Numbered from the stretch's first letter, positions 27,008 to 35,972 are shown. The stretch is DNA of 64,000 bases from CAZSSM01 sp964609385 (GCA_964609385.1 CAZSSM010000040.1:1-64000), one strand, 5' to 3'. Translations and numbers: made by a program. The notes: generated by a model not told the origin, from the letters alone.

Positions 27008-28242
27008 CGACGACCATGATTCAAATCACGGCTCGCGATCCGATCGTCGCTCGCGACGGGCGTCCCTTCGGCGCCAACCAGGGCAATCGGATGCGAAGCC
27101 TCCTTTGGCCCTTGCCCTCGGTCGTCGCCGGCTCGCTGCGAACCCTGCTCGGCAAGGTCGAGAACAAACCGTTTTCGAACGACGTCGCCGAAGAACTCAA
27201 GCAGATCGCTGTCGCCGGTGCGCTTCCGGCCACCGTGGAGGATGGGCCGGATCATCGAGCCACCCTCTACCTCCCCGCCCCCCACGACTGCGTGATGCGC
27301 AAGGATTCAAATCCGGAAGTCCTCCGGGTCGAACCACAGCCGATGCCCGAGGGCGGTGGTTGCTATTGGCCCGTGGGGACGGGGGCGCTCCTCCCTGTTA
27401 TGCTGGACTTGGATCTATATCCAGACGACTCCAAGTCTGAGCCCGGCCCCGACTGGTGGCCGTTCGATCGGTATGTTAATTGGCTTATAGGTGAGATAGA
27501 CGAAATGCGTTTCGATCACCGGTTTCTCGAGGCACCCGTACCCGAGTTGCGAACCCACGTTCAACTCGATCCCGAGACGGGGGCCGCTGAGGAGCGCCGA
27601 CTGTTCACCACCTCGGCCATTCCGCTTTGGTGGCTTCCGCGCTTTGGCAGGCGTCGAAAGCGGGATCGTCCCCTCAACGAGGTCTGCGCCGAGGTCCGGC
27701 TGACGACTCGGGTCGAGGCCGAGGGCTGGTCAGGCGCGGTGGCCGCCCGACTCGATCACCCGCATCCGCTTGGCGGTGAGCGCCGGTTGGTCCATTGGAA
27801 GGCGGTGCCCGACTCAATCTGGGACTGTCCCCCCCAGATCTCGAACCATCTCAAAGAAGCGAAGGGCGTGCGGATGGTGCTCGCCACGCCAGCGATCTTC
27901 TCGGGCGGTTGGCGACCGGATTGGCTGGACTCGGAGACCCTGACCGGATCCCCGCCCGGATTTCCGAAAGGCTCGGAAGTTCAGCTCCGACTGGTCGGGC
28001 TGACCATCGAGCGTTGGCAGGCCGTCTCGGGATGGTCGTTGGCCGACGGCGGCCCCAAGGCGATCCGCCGGATGGTCCCGGCCGGGGGCGTTTACTTCTT
28101 CCGACCCGTCGAAGGAAGCAACCCGTCGGACTTGGCGAAGCTCTGGCTGCGATCGGTCAGCGACGATCCGCAAGACCGCCGCGACGGGTTCGGACTAGCG
28201 ACCTGGGGTATCTGGGACACACGAGATATCGAAAATCAGTGA
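27004..28242 (+). CDS. cmr3: Type III-B CRISPR protein Cmr3 (Cas5-like)
   Basis: 412 residues. Cmr3 binds the 5' handle of the crRNA and contacts Cas10. Recognisable features: ARDPIVARDGRPFG near the start, LLWPLPSVVAGSLRTLLGK (residues about 33-51), LGGERRLVHW (about 258), ATPAIFSGGWRPDWL (about 296-310) and a late MVPAGGVYFFRP. The ATG overlaps the cas10 stop by 4 bases. Cmr4 follows after 10 bases. Confidence 0.9.
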   Translation: MTTTMIQITARDPIVARDGRPFGANQGNRMRSLLWPLPSVVAGSLRTLLGKVENKPFSNDVAEELKQIAVAGALPATVEDGPDHRATLYLPAPHDCVMRKDSNPEVLRVEPQPMPEGGGCYWPVGTGALLPVMLDLDLYPDDSKSEPGPDWWPFDRYVNWLIGEIDEMRFDHRFLEAPVPELRTHVQLDPETGAAEERRLFTTSAIPLWWLPRFGRRRKRDRPLNEVCAEVRLTTRVEAEGWSGAVAARLDHPHPLGGERRLVHWKAVPDSIWDCPPQISNHLKEAKGVRMVLATPAIFSGGWRPDWLDSETLTGSPPGFPKGSEVQLRLVGLTIERWQAVSGWSLADGGPKAIRRMVPAGGVYFFRPVEGSNPSDLAKLWLRSVSDDPQDRRDGFGLATWGIWDTRDIENQ

Positions 28243-28252
28243 GGACTTGAGG

Positions 28253-29254
28253 ATGGAACGATCCCTGGCTCGAACCTATTGGTTGCAGACGCTCTCGCCG
28301 ACCCACGTGGGAACCGGTCGAGGGCTCGGCTACATCGATCTGCCGATCCACCGCGATCCGGTCACGCACTGGCCGATCATCCCCGGCTCCGCCTTCAAGG
28401 GGGTCTGGAGCGATTACTACCGGGCCACCGAGGATAACCGGAAAAGCAATCGGTCGCTGGGTCTGGCGTTCGGCCGGGCCTCCGACAACGAGCCGAACCA
28501 GTCGAATGCGGGGGCCTTGGTGCCGACCGATGCCCGGCTGGTCTGCTTGCCGATCCGGAGCTTCCAGGGGACCTTCGCCTGGTGCACCTCGTCGATGTTG
28601 CTCCGGATGCTCGATCGCGACCTCCAACTCGTCGGCGAGATGGGCCTCAAAGGTCGGCTCCCGAAGGCTCCAGCGATCGAGTCGCCCAACGATGGGTCGG
28701 CCCAAATCGGAGTGACATCCTCGTCAGCGCTCAAGGATCAGGAGCAGCATGTCTATTTGGAAGACCTCGACTTCATGGTCCAGGGCGACGCCAACATCGA
28801 CAGGTGCGCGAAGACCCTGGCGGGTTGGATCTTCCCGGACGACGAAGGTTGGCAGCAGACCTTTGTGGAGCGGTTCGCCGTCGTGCCCGACACGATCTTC
28901 GACTTCCTTGCCGAGACCGGCACTGAGGTGACGACCCGCGTCCGGATCGACGACGACCTCAAAACCGTCGCCCGTGGCCAACTCTGGAGCGAAGAGGCCC
29001 TGCCGGCCCAGACGATCCTCGCCGGCCTGATCGCATGCGATCGGGTCTATTCCAAGAACTCGGGGAAGAATGGTCAAGAGCCTGGCGAGTCGATCACTGA
29101 ATCATCCCTGGTCGAGTCATATGCAACAGCGCCCTTGAACCTCCAGATCGGCGGTAAGGCGACCGTCGGCCGAGGCCGGGTGCGATGCACCTTCAATCCG
29201 ATCGCTCCGGCGAATCCCGAACAGGGCCGGTCGTCCCAGAACGGAGCCTCCTGA
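28253..29254 (+). CDS. cmr4: Type III-B CRISPR backbone RNase Cmr4 (Cas7-like)
   Basis: 333 residues. Cmr4 forms the helical backbone and cleaves bound target RNA at 6-base intervals. The family start is clear: LSPTHVGTGRGLGYIDLPI with Asp29 in the position of the catalytic aspartate, then WPIIPGSAFKGVW. Further motifs include LVCLPIRSFQGTFAW and ALPAQTILAGLIA. The late glycine loop is IGGKATVGRGRV. Target RNA slicing should be intact. ATG 28253 lies behind GAGG; a TTG two codons upstream is possible. Confidence 0.92.
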   Translation: MERSLARTYWLQTLSPTHVGTGRGLGYIDLPIHRDPVTHWPIIPGSAFKGVWSDYYRATEDNRKSNRSLGLAFGRASDNEPNQSNAGALVPTDARLVCLPIRSFQGTFAWCTSSMLLRMLDRDLQLVGEMGLKGRLPKAPAIESPNDGSAQIGVTSSSALKDQEQHVYLEDLDFMVQGDANIDRCAKTLAGWIFPDDEGWQQTFVERFAVVPDTIFDFLAETGTEVTTRVRIDDDLKTVARGQLWSEEALPAQTILAGLIACDRVYSKNSGKNGQEPGESITESSLVESYATAPLNLQIGGKATVGRGRVRCTFNPIAPANPEQGRSSQNGAS

Positions 29255-29256
29255 CC

Positions 29257-29655
29257 ATGCAGACCCGGTCGCAGAAGATGGCTCAGCAAGCCTATGAGCA
29301 AGTTCATCGTCGGGAAGTCGTCGACGGTTACACCAGCTTCGCCAAAGACTTTCCCACGCTCGTGCATACCTGTGGATTGGCTCAGGCGATCGCATTCGCC
29401 GAGGCCAAGACGGACGACCACCGGCGCTATCTGGATGACCTCGCCAAGGTCCTGAGTCGGGTGGGATACGGCCGCAAGGGACTGTATGCAAGGGCGACGT
29501 TCGCCGAAAATTCGCGGGAATTCCCGGTCCTCAACTACGTCCGACTGAGCCGCGATGCGCTCGCCGCGGCAGTCTGGTTGAAGCGCTACGTCGAGGCGCA
29601 CAAGGTCGACCAGGCTTCCTCCGACACGGAGTCAACCAAATCGCAGGAGTCATGA
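29257..29655 (+). CDS. cmr5: Type III-B CRISPR small subunit Cmr5 (Cas11-like)
   Basis: 132 residues, all-helical as expected for the Cmr5 small subunit that forms the inner filament facing the target RNA. Family-like segments are MAQQAYEQVHRRE at the start, FPTLVHTCGLAQAIAFAEAK in the middle and LSRDALAAAVWLKRYVEAH near the end. It starts two bases after the cmr4 stop with GGAG inside the end of cmr4. The last about 15 residues are a polar tail. Confidence 0.88.
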   Translation: MQTRSQKMAQQAYEQVHRREVVDGYTSFAKDFPTLVHTCGLAQAIAFAEAKTDDHRRYLDDLAKVLSRVGYGRKGLYARATFAENSREFPVLNYVRLSRDALAAAVWLKRYVEAHKVDQASSDTESTKSQES

Positions 29656-29656
29656 C

Positions 29657-30904
29657 ATGAGAAAAGCAATCGTCAATCTGGTCGATCGGAGAGGGCAAGG
29701 CCAACATTCCGGGCTCCTGCTCCATCGTTACCTCAACGAGGCCGCGCCGAATAATCCGCGAGCACGCGAAGCCTTGCTCGCCGCGGCGCGGGTGGTGAAC
29801 ACCGATGCTGGCTTGCGCGCCCTCTATGCGTCCGCATTCCAAGGCCGTGAGGCGTCGTTTCCCGAGACGGATCTCCATCTCCAACGCGACCTCAAGACCG
29901 ATGGGCGGATGATCGTAGGTTTGGGGTCCGACAACGTCCTCGAGACCGGGATCACGCTCCAACACACATATGGCGTGCCAATCATTCCTGGATCCGCTCT
30001 GAAAGGTCTCGCGTCGCACTATTGCGATCATGTCTGGGGACGTCGCGATCGAGATGACACGAACGGGTCGACCGCAACCCACCTCCGCTTTCGGCGCCCT
30101 GAGGAACGGGACATCAAGCCCGACGACTCGTCGTCGGACACGTCGGAGGACCGTCCGCCCAACTATCACCGACTTTTGTTCGGGACGACCGAGGACGCGG
30201 GAGTGATCGTCTTCCATGACGCCTGGATCACGCCCGAGTCGCTCACGCCCGAGTCGGCCTTCGGCTACGGCGCACTTCGTCGTGACGTCATGACCCCCCA
30301 CCACCCCCAGTGGAACCTCGGTTGGGATCGCCCGCCCACCGACTTCGATAACCCGGTTCCGGTCTCGTTCCTCTCAGTCGCGGGGACGTTCCGGATCCGG
30401 ATCTCCTGGAACGTCCCCGACAACGTCCAACTCGCCGAGGCGCACCTTAAGAAGGCCCGCGATTGGACCCGGTTGGCGATCCGGCTCCTCGAAGAAGCGC
30501 TGGTGCATTGGGGTGTCGGTGGCAAAACGAGCAGCGGATACGGTCGGCTCGTCGATCCAGTGCTGATCCCTAAACCGGCCCCAGACATCCGCAAGGAAGT
30601 CGCCCCAGTACCCGGCAGGGCCCCCGAGAAGCGAGAGTATGGCTTGGCGACGAAGGTGACCATCCTTGGGCCGAACATCAAGGCCAACAGGAAGCAGAGC
30701 GGCTTCAAGGTCAAGGAGGAGGGCTATCCCGAGGGCAAGCTGACGCTCGGCAACCCTCCAGTGGGCATCAACACAGATAAGGGAACGGTTGTCGACGTCC
30801 AAGTCAAGGACGACGACCCAAAGAACCTCCAGTACATGTGGCCCAGCGCGAATACCTCGACCGGAAAGACCAAGAAGAAGCCGCCTCGTAAGCCGAGACG
30901 GTGA
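29657..30904 (+). CDS. cmr6: Type III-B CRISPR protein Cmr6 with C-terminal extension
   Basis: 415 residues. The first about 305 form the Cmr6 RAMP core, a Cas7-like subunit at the end of the filament: ETGITLQHTYGVPIIPGSAL and KGLASHYCDHVW (about residues 97-127), LLFGTTEDAGVIVFHDAW (about 173) and WGVGGKTSSGYGRL (about 290-303). The remaining about 105 residues (KREYGLATKVTILGPNIKAN onward) are a lysine-rich beta-type extension ending in a KKKPPRKPRR tail, longer than the usual family end and possibly nucleic-acid binding. AGGAG lies 7 bases before the ATG. Confidence 0.9.
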   Translation: MRKAIVNLVDRRGQGQHSGLLLHRYLNEAAPNNPRAREALLAAARVVNTDAGLRALYASAFQGREASFPETDLHLQRDLKTDGRMIVGLGSDNVLETGITLQHTYGVPIIPGSALKGLASHYCDHVWGRRDRDDTNGSTATHLRFRRPEERDIKPDDSSSDTSEDRPPNYHRLLFGTTEDAGVIVFHDAWITPESLTPESAFGYGALRRDVMTPHHPQWNLGWDRPPTDFDNPVPVSFLSVAGTFRIRISWNVPDNVQLAEAHLKKARDWTRLAIRLLEEALVHWGVGGKTSSGYGRLVDPVLIPKPAPDIRKEVAPVPGRAPEKREYGLATKVTILGPNIKANRKQSGFKVKEEGYPEGKLTLGNPPVGINTDKGTVVDVQVKDDDPKNLQYMWPSANTSTGKTKKKPPRKPRR

Positions 30905-30934
30905 TCATCTCATCACGTTACAAGGAACGATCTC

Positions 30935-31984
30935 ATGCACCGAATGTTCGTTAGCACCGTTGGTATCTCCCTCTTAACTAATTCCGATTGGCGACGCGGG
31001 AGTCCTCTGCCATCTCCTCAGGAGATAGATGACCGGCTCGAGTCTTTGCCATGGTCGGAATCATGTGCCGAATTGAATACCTTGGGGAAAATTCAGTTAT
31101 GCGAAAACGATCGTGTTCGCCTTCTTTGTTCATCAACTGACGTTGGACAGTATTGCGGTGAGCGACTGAAGGAGTTCTTATCAAAGCGTTGTCGTAAAGT
31201 GGAAATGCGTGAAGTAAATTATTTAGGATATGACAACACTCACTTTATGCAATATGGATTGAAGAAGCTCGTTGATCTAGCAATCGAAGCCCATCAGGAA
31301 GCCATCTCGTCGCAACTCGAACCGATCTATTGTGCTACGGGCGGATTCAAAGCTGAGACGGCGGTTTTATTTCTAATCGGCGCTCTGTTGAACGTCGAAG
31401 CGTATTATGTTCATGAGTATTTCAAGGAAATTGTCAAGTTGCCCAAGCTTCCGCTCCGCTGGGATCACGAGAGTGTAATTGCTAACCGAGAATTTTATGA
31501 ATACTTTAACGATGATGCTCGGCCGGCCAACGAGGCTGAGAGCTGGCTTCGAAAGTACTCAGATCTTCGCCATCTCGTCATTGAGGAAGGCGGTCTAGTT
31601 ACGCTCAACTCGGCCGGCGAACTGATCTATAAGGCTGCTCAAGAGAAGGAACTCATCGAACAACACCCTCCTACTCTTGCGCAAACTGATCGTCATCCTG
31701 AACAAAAAATTATACTCGATAAGGCTGAGCATCATCGACCACGGATTTGGCGTCAGGTGGTCGAAAAGCTGGCCAACCAACCCTTCGTGAGCTTGATCCG
31801 TTATGATCGGATGGTCAAGGGTGGCGATCCAATCCAGATCCTCGATTCTGATGATGGTGCGATCGGCGTACGGATTGAAGGAGACGATTTGGTGCTGCCG
31901 CTCCGCGTCGAGACTACCGCCAAAGGCCCCGAGCAATCCCAACGCGCCCTGCAACTCGTCCATGATCTTCGATTACTTGACTGA
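30935..31984 (+). CDS. CARF-winged-helix CRISPR ancillary effector, possible RelE-like C-terminus
   Basis: 349 residues. Residues 1-175 are a CARF domain of the APE2256/Csm6-N type: STVGISLLTN at the start (beta 1 and ligand loop), LCSSTDVG, and IYCATGGFKAETAVLFLIGA with the TGGxK ligand motif at 135-139. Residues about 200-240 look like a winged helix (WLRKYSDLRHLVIEEGGLVT). Residues about 260-349 (RIWRQVVEKLANQPFVSLIR, then GVRIEGDDLVLPLRVETT) have the length and strand pattern of a RelE-like ribonuclease, the layout known from Cami1, but I see no certain catalytic residues. AAGGA lies 8 bases before ATG. The gene is AT-richer than the cmr genes, suggesting separate acquisition. Confidence 0.65.
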   Translation: MHRMFVSTVGISLLTNSDWRRGSPLPSPQEIDDRLESLPWSESCAELNTLGKIQLCENDRVRLLCSSTDVGQYCGERLKEFLSKRCRKVEMREVNYLGYDNTHFMQYGLKKLVDLAIEAHQEAISSQLEPIYCATGGFKAETAVLFLIGALLNVEAYYVHEYFKEIVKLPKLPLRWDHESVIANREFYEYFNDDARPANEAESWLRKYSDLRHLVIEEGGLVTLNSAGELIYKAAQEKELIEQHPPTLAQTDRHPEQKIILDKAEHHRPRIWRQVVEKLANQPFVSLIRYDRMVKGGDPIQILDSDDGAIGVRIEGDDLVLPLRVETTAKGPEQSQRALQLVHDLRLLD

Positions 31985-32794
31985 ACACAACGAGCCCGAG
32001 ACAGTCCTCCAAATAGCTGGTGTCTGACCCGATGCGTTTTGATGATCCCTGCAGGCTTGTCCGAAGTCGTCAAGGGCGATACTGTGATCGTCGGTCGAGT
32101 CAATCGGCCACCCACCCCGCTTCGAGGGGAATCTGTCTGTGTGGGCCAAGCTTGGGGCTTCCTCCGGCAACGGCCAATGTGGTGACCTCGTTCCGAGAGG
32201 ATTGAAACGTTCGCTGCCAGTTCTCACTGGTGACGCATTAGGCTGTCCGGCCTACACCGCCGTTCAGCCTGATGCGGCCTTTTGCGAGCCCGAGTCAGAT
32301 TCTGGATCTCGTCTCCCCGAGAAATCGCCAGACCAATCGAGCCCATTTGTCGAGATCCCTCCCCGCATGAATGGTTGCGGTCGGGAGGAAATCGAATTCC
32401 CGATTGGCTTTTTTTCTTCGGTCGAAGTCATTCGATGCCAATGACTTGCGATCGACAATGCCATGAATTGAATGGCAAAAGCGTACAAACGGTGCTTGCG
32501 CTGCGTTCTTCTCTTGGGACGCGATCAGGATCGCGGACCGTCGTAGGGCATCCGGATTTTCCTCACAAGATTGCGTTGGGTCGCTCGAATTCCCCCTGGA
32601 TCGCAATGATCCATGTGCCTCATCCACCCAATAGTCCTACATCACAAACGAACAGGAGATCATTTACGACTCGACAGGAGCATCTGTCGAACGCTCGACG
32701 ACTTTGTGATGCCCCGATACGTAACCGGTCGTTCCTTTGACGAAATTGAGAATCGCCAACGAAGCCCCACCAAACTCCTTCGAGCGAGGAACCC
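31985..32794. other. Gene-free, low-complexity-coding stretch between CARF and second sigma-like gene
   Basis: About 810 bases without a supported gene. Frames of 100-150 codons on both strands have no recognisable similarity and poor codon character. It contains one CRISPR-repeat-like sequence at 32179-32208 (separate entry) and a weaker look-alike 71 bases upstream. It may be the relic of an array or of a deleted gene. Confidence 0.4.
32179..32208 (+). repeat. Orphan CRISPR-repeat-like sequence
   Basis: Thirty bases ending in the very common CRISPR repeat 3' end GGATTGAAAC, with an internal dyad CTCG-TTC-CGAG, the general form of type I/III repeats of the ATTGAAAC class. Only this one good copy is present. 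A degenerate match to its central 19 bases (15 of 19) lies at about 32114-32132, a pitch of 71 bases, which would suit one repeat plus a 41-base spacer. It may be a decayed array or a coincidence. Confidence 0.4.
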
Positions 32795-33712
32795 TTGGTT
32801 TCACTCAAGTTCGAAGCAACGCTCTGTGAGATTGCCCAGATTGGCATCTCTCACGTGCAGGACCTCCCCCGCCCCGAGCAGGTTCAGAAGGGTTGGACGC
32901 GCCTAGTCGGGATCGCCTCGGGGGCGGTTCACGGGAGACAAGCCTTCGGTCTCGATGCTGCGGAGATCGCCAGCCAGGCCGTCGAGAAGATCACCCGGAA
33001 GCAGAGTTCCGATCCCCAGCCATTCTCGGAGTCGTACGTTCGGACGACATGTGATCGCCTGATCATTGACCACTTTCGAAGAACCGATCGAGAGCGGGCG
33101 ATCATGACGCATCTCGATCCGAACGAGTTAGTTGATCACGAATCGCCTACCGACAGCGCCAATGATCCGGACCGTCTCGATCCTAAGATTCGGGCGCGCC
33201 GAACGGTCTCGGAGATTCGCGATGGCCTGCAACAGGAACTGGCTTGGGTTGCGTCGCGGATCTCGCCGCGACGGTTCCCGGAGTTCGTTGCCTTCTACAG
33301 CCTGCGTTGGATGTCAGTGGTCGTCCGAGGCGAGTGCGCAGGTTTGCATGTCGATGTCTTCAACGACCTTCTCCCGGACGGGTCGGCCGATCGCGCGACG
33401 CTTCAGATCCAATGGGGCCAGCATCACGTCTTGGTTCGAGATCTCAGGGCCGGCGTGGAACCGATCCTGCAACGGGCCATTCTCGAAGACGCTCCGCGGA
33501 TCTCGGTGAGCGTCCTGGTTCACCAGCACTTGGAAGGCTCGGGGATCGCGTGCAGTCTGCGGTCGGTTATCGGCCGGGAGTTCCGCGTCAAGGACAAGGT
33601 CCGCCGGCTTTATCAAATGCAAGGTCGCGGTCCGGTCTGGGACACCTACTTCGCTTGGCTCTTCGACGATCAGTCCCGCGGGCTACCTGTCGATTTAAGT
33701 CGACGTTTTTGA
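32795..33712 (+). CDS. Second sigma-region-2-like protein in the CRISPR island
   Basis: 305 residues. Residues about 33-103 resemble ECF sigma region 2: LDAAEIASQAVEKITRK (53-69) in the core-binding helix position and FSESYVRTTCDRLIIDHFRR (77-96) in the -10-binding helix position. A possible helix-turn-helix lies at 252-275 (CSLRSVIGREFRVKDKVRRL), where region 4 would be expected in a long variant. The central 140 residues are unknown. The TTG start has GAGGA 5 bases upstream. It is not recognisably a copy of the protein at 19388. Together they bracket the CARF/cmr genes. I infer a transcriptional role; the family is not one I can name. Confidence 0.45.
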   Translation: MVSLKFEATLCEIAQIGISHVQDLPRPEQVQKGWTRLVGIASGAVHGRQAFGLDAAEIASQAVEKITRKQSSDPQPFSESYVRTTCDRLIIDHFRRTDRERAIMTHLDPNELVDHESPTDSANDPDRLDPKIRARRTVSEIRDGLQQELAWVASRISPRRFPEFVAFYSLRWMSVVVRGECAGLHVDVFNDLLPDGSADRATLQIQWGQHHVLVRDLRAGVEPILQRAILEDAPRISVSVLVHQHLEGSGIACSLRSVIGREFRVKDKVRRLYQMQGRGPVWDTYFAWLFDDQSRGLPVDLSRRF

Positions 33713-33740
33713 TGTTTGGCGAGGTTCGATGCAATTTGAT

Positions 33741-33775
33741 GCCCCTGACGGTCACAGCCTGGACTGTTCAGGGGC
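33741..33775 (+). terminator. Candidate terminator after the second sigma-like gene
   Basis: GCCCCTGA (33741-33748) pairs exactly with TCAGGGGC (33768-33775), with an inner ACAG/CTGT stem (33754-33757 with 33764-33767). It begins 28 bases after the stop codon. There is no strong T run. Confidence 0.5.
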
Positions 33776-34000
33776 AACGTTCTTGCGGTTCGGATGGCCC
33801 TCGTCGGCCCTAAAGTGGAAGAAGGACCGATCATCTTGGCGATTCGATCGTTAACGCGCGGGCATGATTGCTTTATTGAAAACCATCGACTAATTTCGGA
33901 CAATAACGATTCGACGTCAATCTGACATATGCGAGATCAGTTCTCATTCGGCCATCTGTCGCGATCATTCTTGCCCGATCCTCGTGTCAGGAGACATGCT

Positions 34001-35350
34001 TTGCCCGAGCCTCAACGCCCTCAACGCGACGCGACGGATCGTACGGATCGTCAGGAGGGCGATCGTCCGGTCTCGGCACTCGACACCTTCCACGAATCGC
34101 TGCCGGAGTGTCCGGTTGACCACCAAGGCGAATCAGACGCGGGACGCTCGGAACGTCCTGAGCGGGGAGACAACCCCCCTCCAACGACGCGTCCGGTTCG
34201 GGGACCGGTCCAGAGACGGACTCGATCGATTGCCCAGACCTCTTCGGATCGCACTTCAGATGATCGTCGATCGCCCATGGACCAGTCGGAGTCGACCGGC
34301 GATCATCGTGATCAAGACGATGAGATCGCGACGAACGAACTCGTTGGGATCCTCGGCCTGTTGGTCGTCCGGGCCTGGCGGATCGAGCTGCTCCCGCTCG
34401 ACCCCGAGCGGCTCACGCTGGCCAAGGTCCGCGGGGTCTGGGGATCGTTCCTGAAGCACCTCGACCCGATCGCCTATGACCGGATCTTCGAAGGCCGCGA
34501 CTCCGACCAACCGGCCGGCAATCGCCCCGGTGGGATCGGCGAAGTGCCTCGCTATCTGTTCCGGCCGGCGCCGAGTCGAGATGATCGCACCGTCGCCCTC
34601 GACTTCCTGCTCTTTGGCTCGCCCCATGCCAAGGATGACGGTTCGGTCTGGGAGGCCTGGGACGAGATGGATCGCGATGTCCGAGACCGAGGCTTCTTCG
34701 CCGTGGTCCGGATTGTCCCACTCGCCTGGGACGGATCGGCGCTCGAGGCCCACCGGATCCAACCGGGTTTCCCGTTGGCCCCGCTGCCGTGGCCGACTCG
34801 TGAAGGTCCGACGACCCTCCGGTTCCGTACCCCGGTCCATCTCAAGGAGCCGGTCCACAGTCGACCCTCGCACGGCTCGAAATCGGCGGCCTCGAAACGG
34901 ATGCTCGATCAGCCCGCGCTGACGGACTTGGTGATCGCGGCGATCCGCCGGCTCTGTGGCCTGATCGGGACCGAGACCGAACCGCTTTGGGAACGTCGTC
35001 GATGGTGGCTCGAACGGGCACGATCGATTCCCACCGAGCCCTGGTTCGGGCGATACGTCACCTGCGAGCGGCACAGTGAACGCCAGCGGGCGATCGTTGA
35101 GCTTCGAGGTACCCTGGGGGCTCTGACGCTCCGCGAACACCCCGGGCCGCTCGCACCACTCCTGGCAGCCATCCCCTGGATCCATCTCGGACACGCCTCA
35201 GTCTTCGGTTTCGGGCACCTGGAGATTCAGCCCGGATCACATGCGACAACCCCTCAATGGTTCGCGACCGATTTGAAGCCTGAAGCCCAGTTCTTCTATC
35301 GCCCGCTCCCGAACGACTCGTCAGGACGGTACGATTCCCAGTTCGGTTGA
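34001..35350 (+). CDS. cas6: CRISPR pre-crRNA processing endoribonuclease Cas6 (RAMP)
   Basis: 449 residues from TTG 34001, which has AGGAG 7 bases upstream; ATG 34277 is the alternative, without a ribosome site. Residues about 1-95 (if used) are a disordered Arg/Pro/Asp-rich leader. The RAMP core begins at LLVVRAWRIELLPLDPERL and ends in a typical Cas6 C-terminal glycine-rich region: RGTLGALTLREH, then IPWIHLGHASVFGFGHLEI. Cas6 cuts pre-crRNA in the repeat to mature guides for the Cmr complex. It is separated from the cmr operon by the CARF and sigma-like genes. The long N-terminal leader is unusual. Confidence 0.78.
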   Translation: MPEPQRPQRDATDRTDRQEGDRPVSALDTFHESLPECPVDHQGESDAGRSERPERGDNPPPTTRPVRGPVQRRTRSIAQTSSDRTSDDRRSPMDQSESTGDHRDQDDEIATNELVGILGLLVVRAWRIELLPLDPERLTLAKVRGVWGSFLKHLDPIAYDRIFEGRDSDQPAGNRPGGIGEVPRYLFRPAPSRDDRTVALDFLLFGSPHAKDDGSVWEAWDEMDRDVRDRGFFAVVRIVPLAWDGSALEAHRIQPGFPLAPLPWPTREGPTTLRFRTPVHLKEPVHSRPSHGSKSAASKRMLDQPALTDLVIAAIRRLCGLIGTETEPLWERRRWWLERARSIPTEPWFGRYVTCERHSERQRAIVELRGTLGALTLREHPGPLAPLLAAIPWIHLGHASVFGFGHLEIQPGSHATTPQWFATDLKPEAQFFYRPLPNDSSGRYDSQFG

Positions 35351-35972
35351 CCGAAGGTCGGCCATTCTTGAGGGGATGGCGAACGCAACGAATTCGGCAC
35401 CGTCTGAAAACTTTGCGCAAGATTCGGTCCCTGACACGTTATGAGGGAAGAGGGCTTCGATGCCCCTTCACAGAGCGTTCGTAAACAGGGAGCCGAGCGG
35501 TGAGTGAGTGGTCGAGGGTGACATGGAGGGCCCTTCGATCCGTGCCTTGATCCCGACCGAAGCGGTACCAAGGAGGTCGTTGCAGCATCGATTGGTGGTT
35601 CCGTTTTATTTTTTATTAATAAACACGTTTTGTGTATGCGGAAATTGACTGGATCGCTGGCACGGATGACTGGGTTTCTCAATGAGTGGAACAGACCAAA
35701 AGGAAACCTTTCTTCGAGAGGAGCTGGCTTCGGTTTTGTTTTCGGCATTTTTTGGAAAGTTGTGAAAACTTGCAGGGTCTGTTTCGTTGACTCTTGTAGT
35801 TGGCAAAGACACGGGCCCTTTCGGTTCCGAAGCCTTTGCCGCTCCTCCCTCGAGTGCATTGCTGTGACTCGAGATCGCTCATAGCTGGGAGTTCCGATGA
35901 GTTCGGGCTCTTCGCCATGTCATTTGGCCGGACACTCGACACCTTGGACACGAATCGAGTAAAGGTATTACG
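35351..35972. other. Gene-free stretch, partly AT-rich
   Basis: About 620 bases after cas6. Bases 35600-35640 are strongly AT-rich and include TTATTAATAA, and 35690-35790 is also low in GC, unlike the surrounding chromosome. No supported gene, repeat array or RNA. It is probably the boundary or a decayed part of the acquired island. Confidence 0.4.

Noticed and set aside
31535..31580. HEPN RNase motif (R-x6-H) in the CARF protein
   Set aside because: The arginine and histidine in LRKYSDLRHL lie in a segment that looks like a winged helix, and no HEPN-like helical domain follows, so the match is likely chance.
32282..32740. Possible small genes or transposase remnant between the CARF and second sigma-like genes
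   Set aside because: Frames on both strands have no recognisable motif, no ribosome site and no inverted ends.
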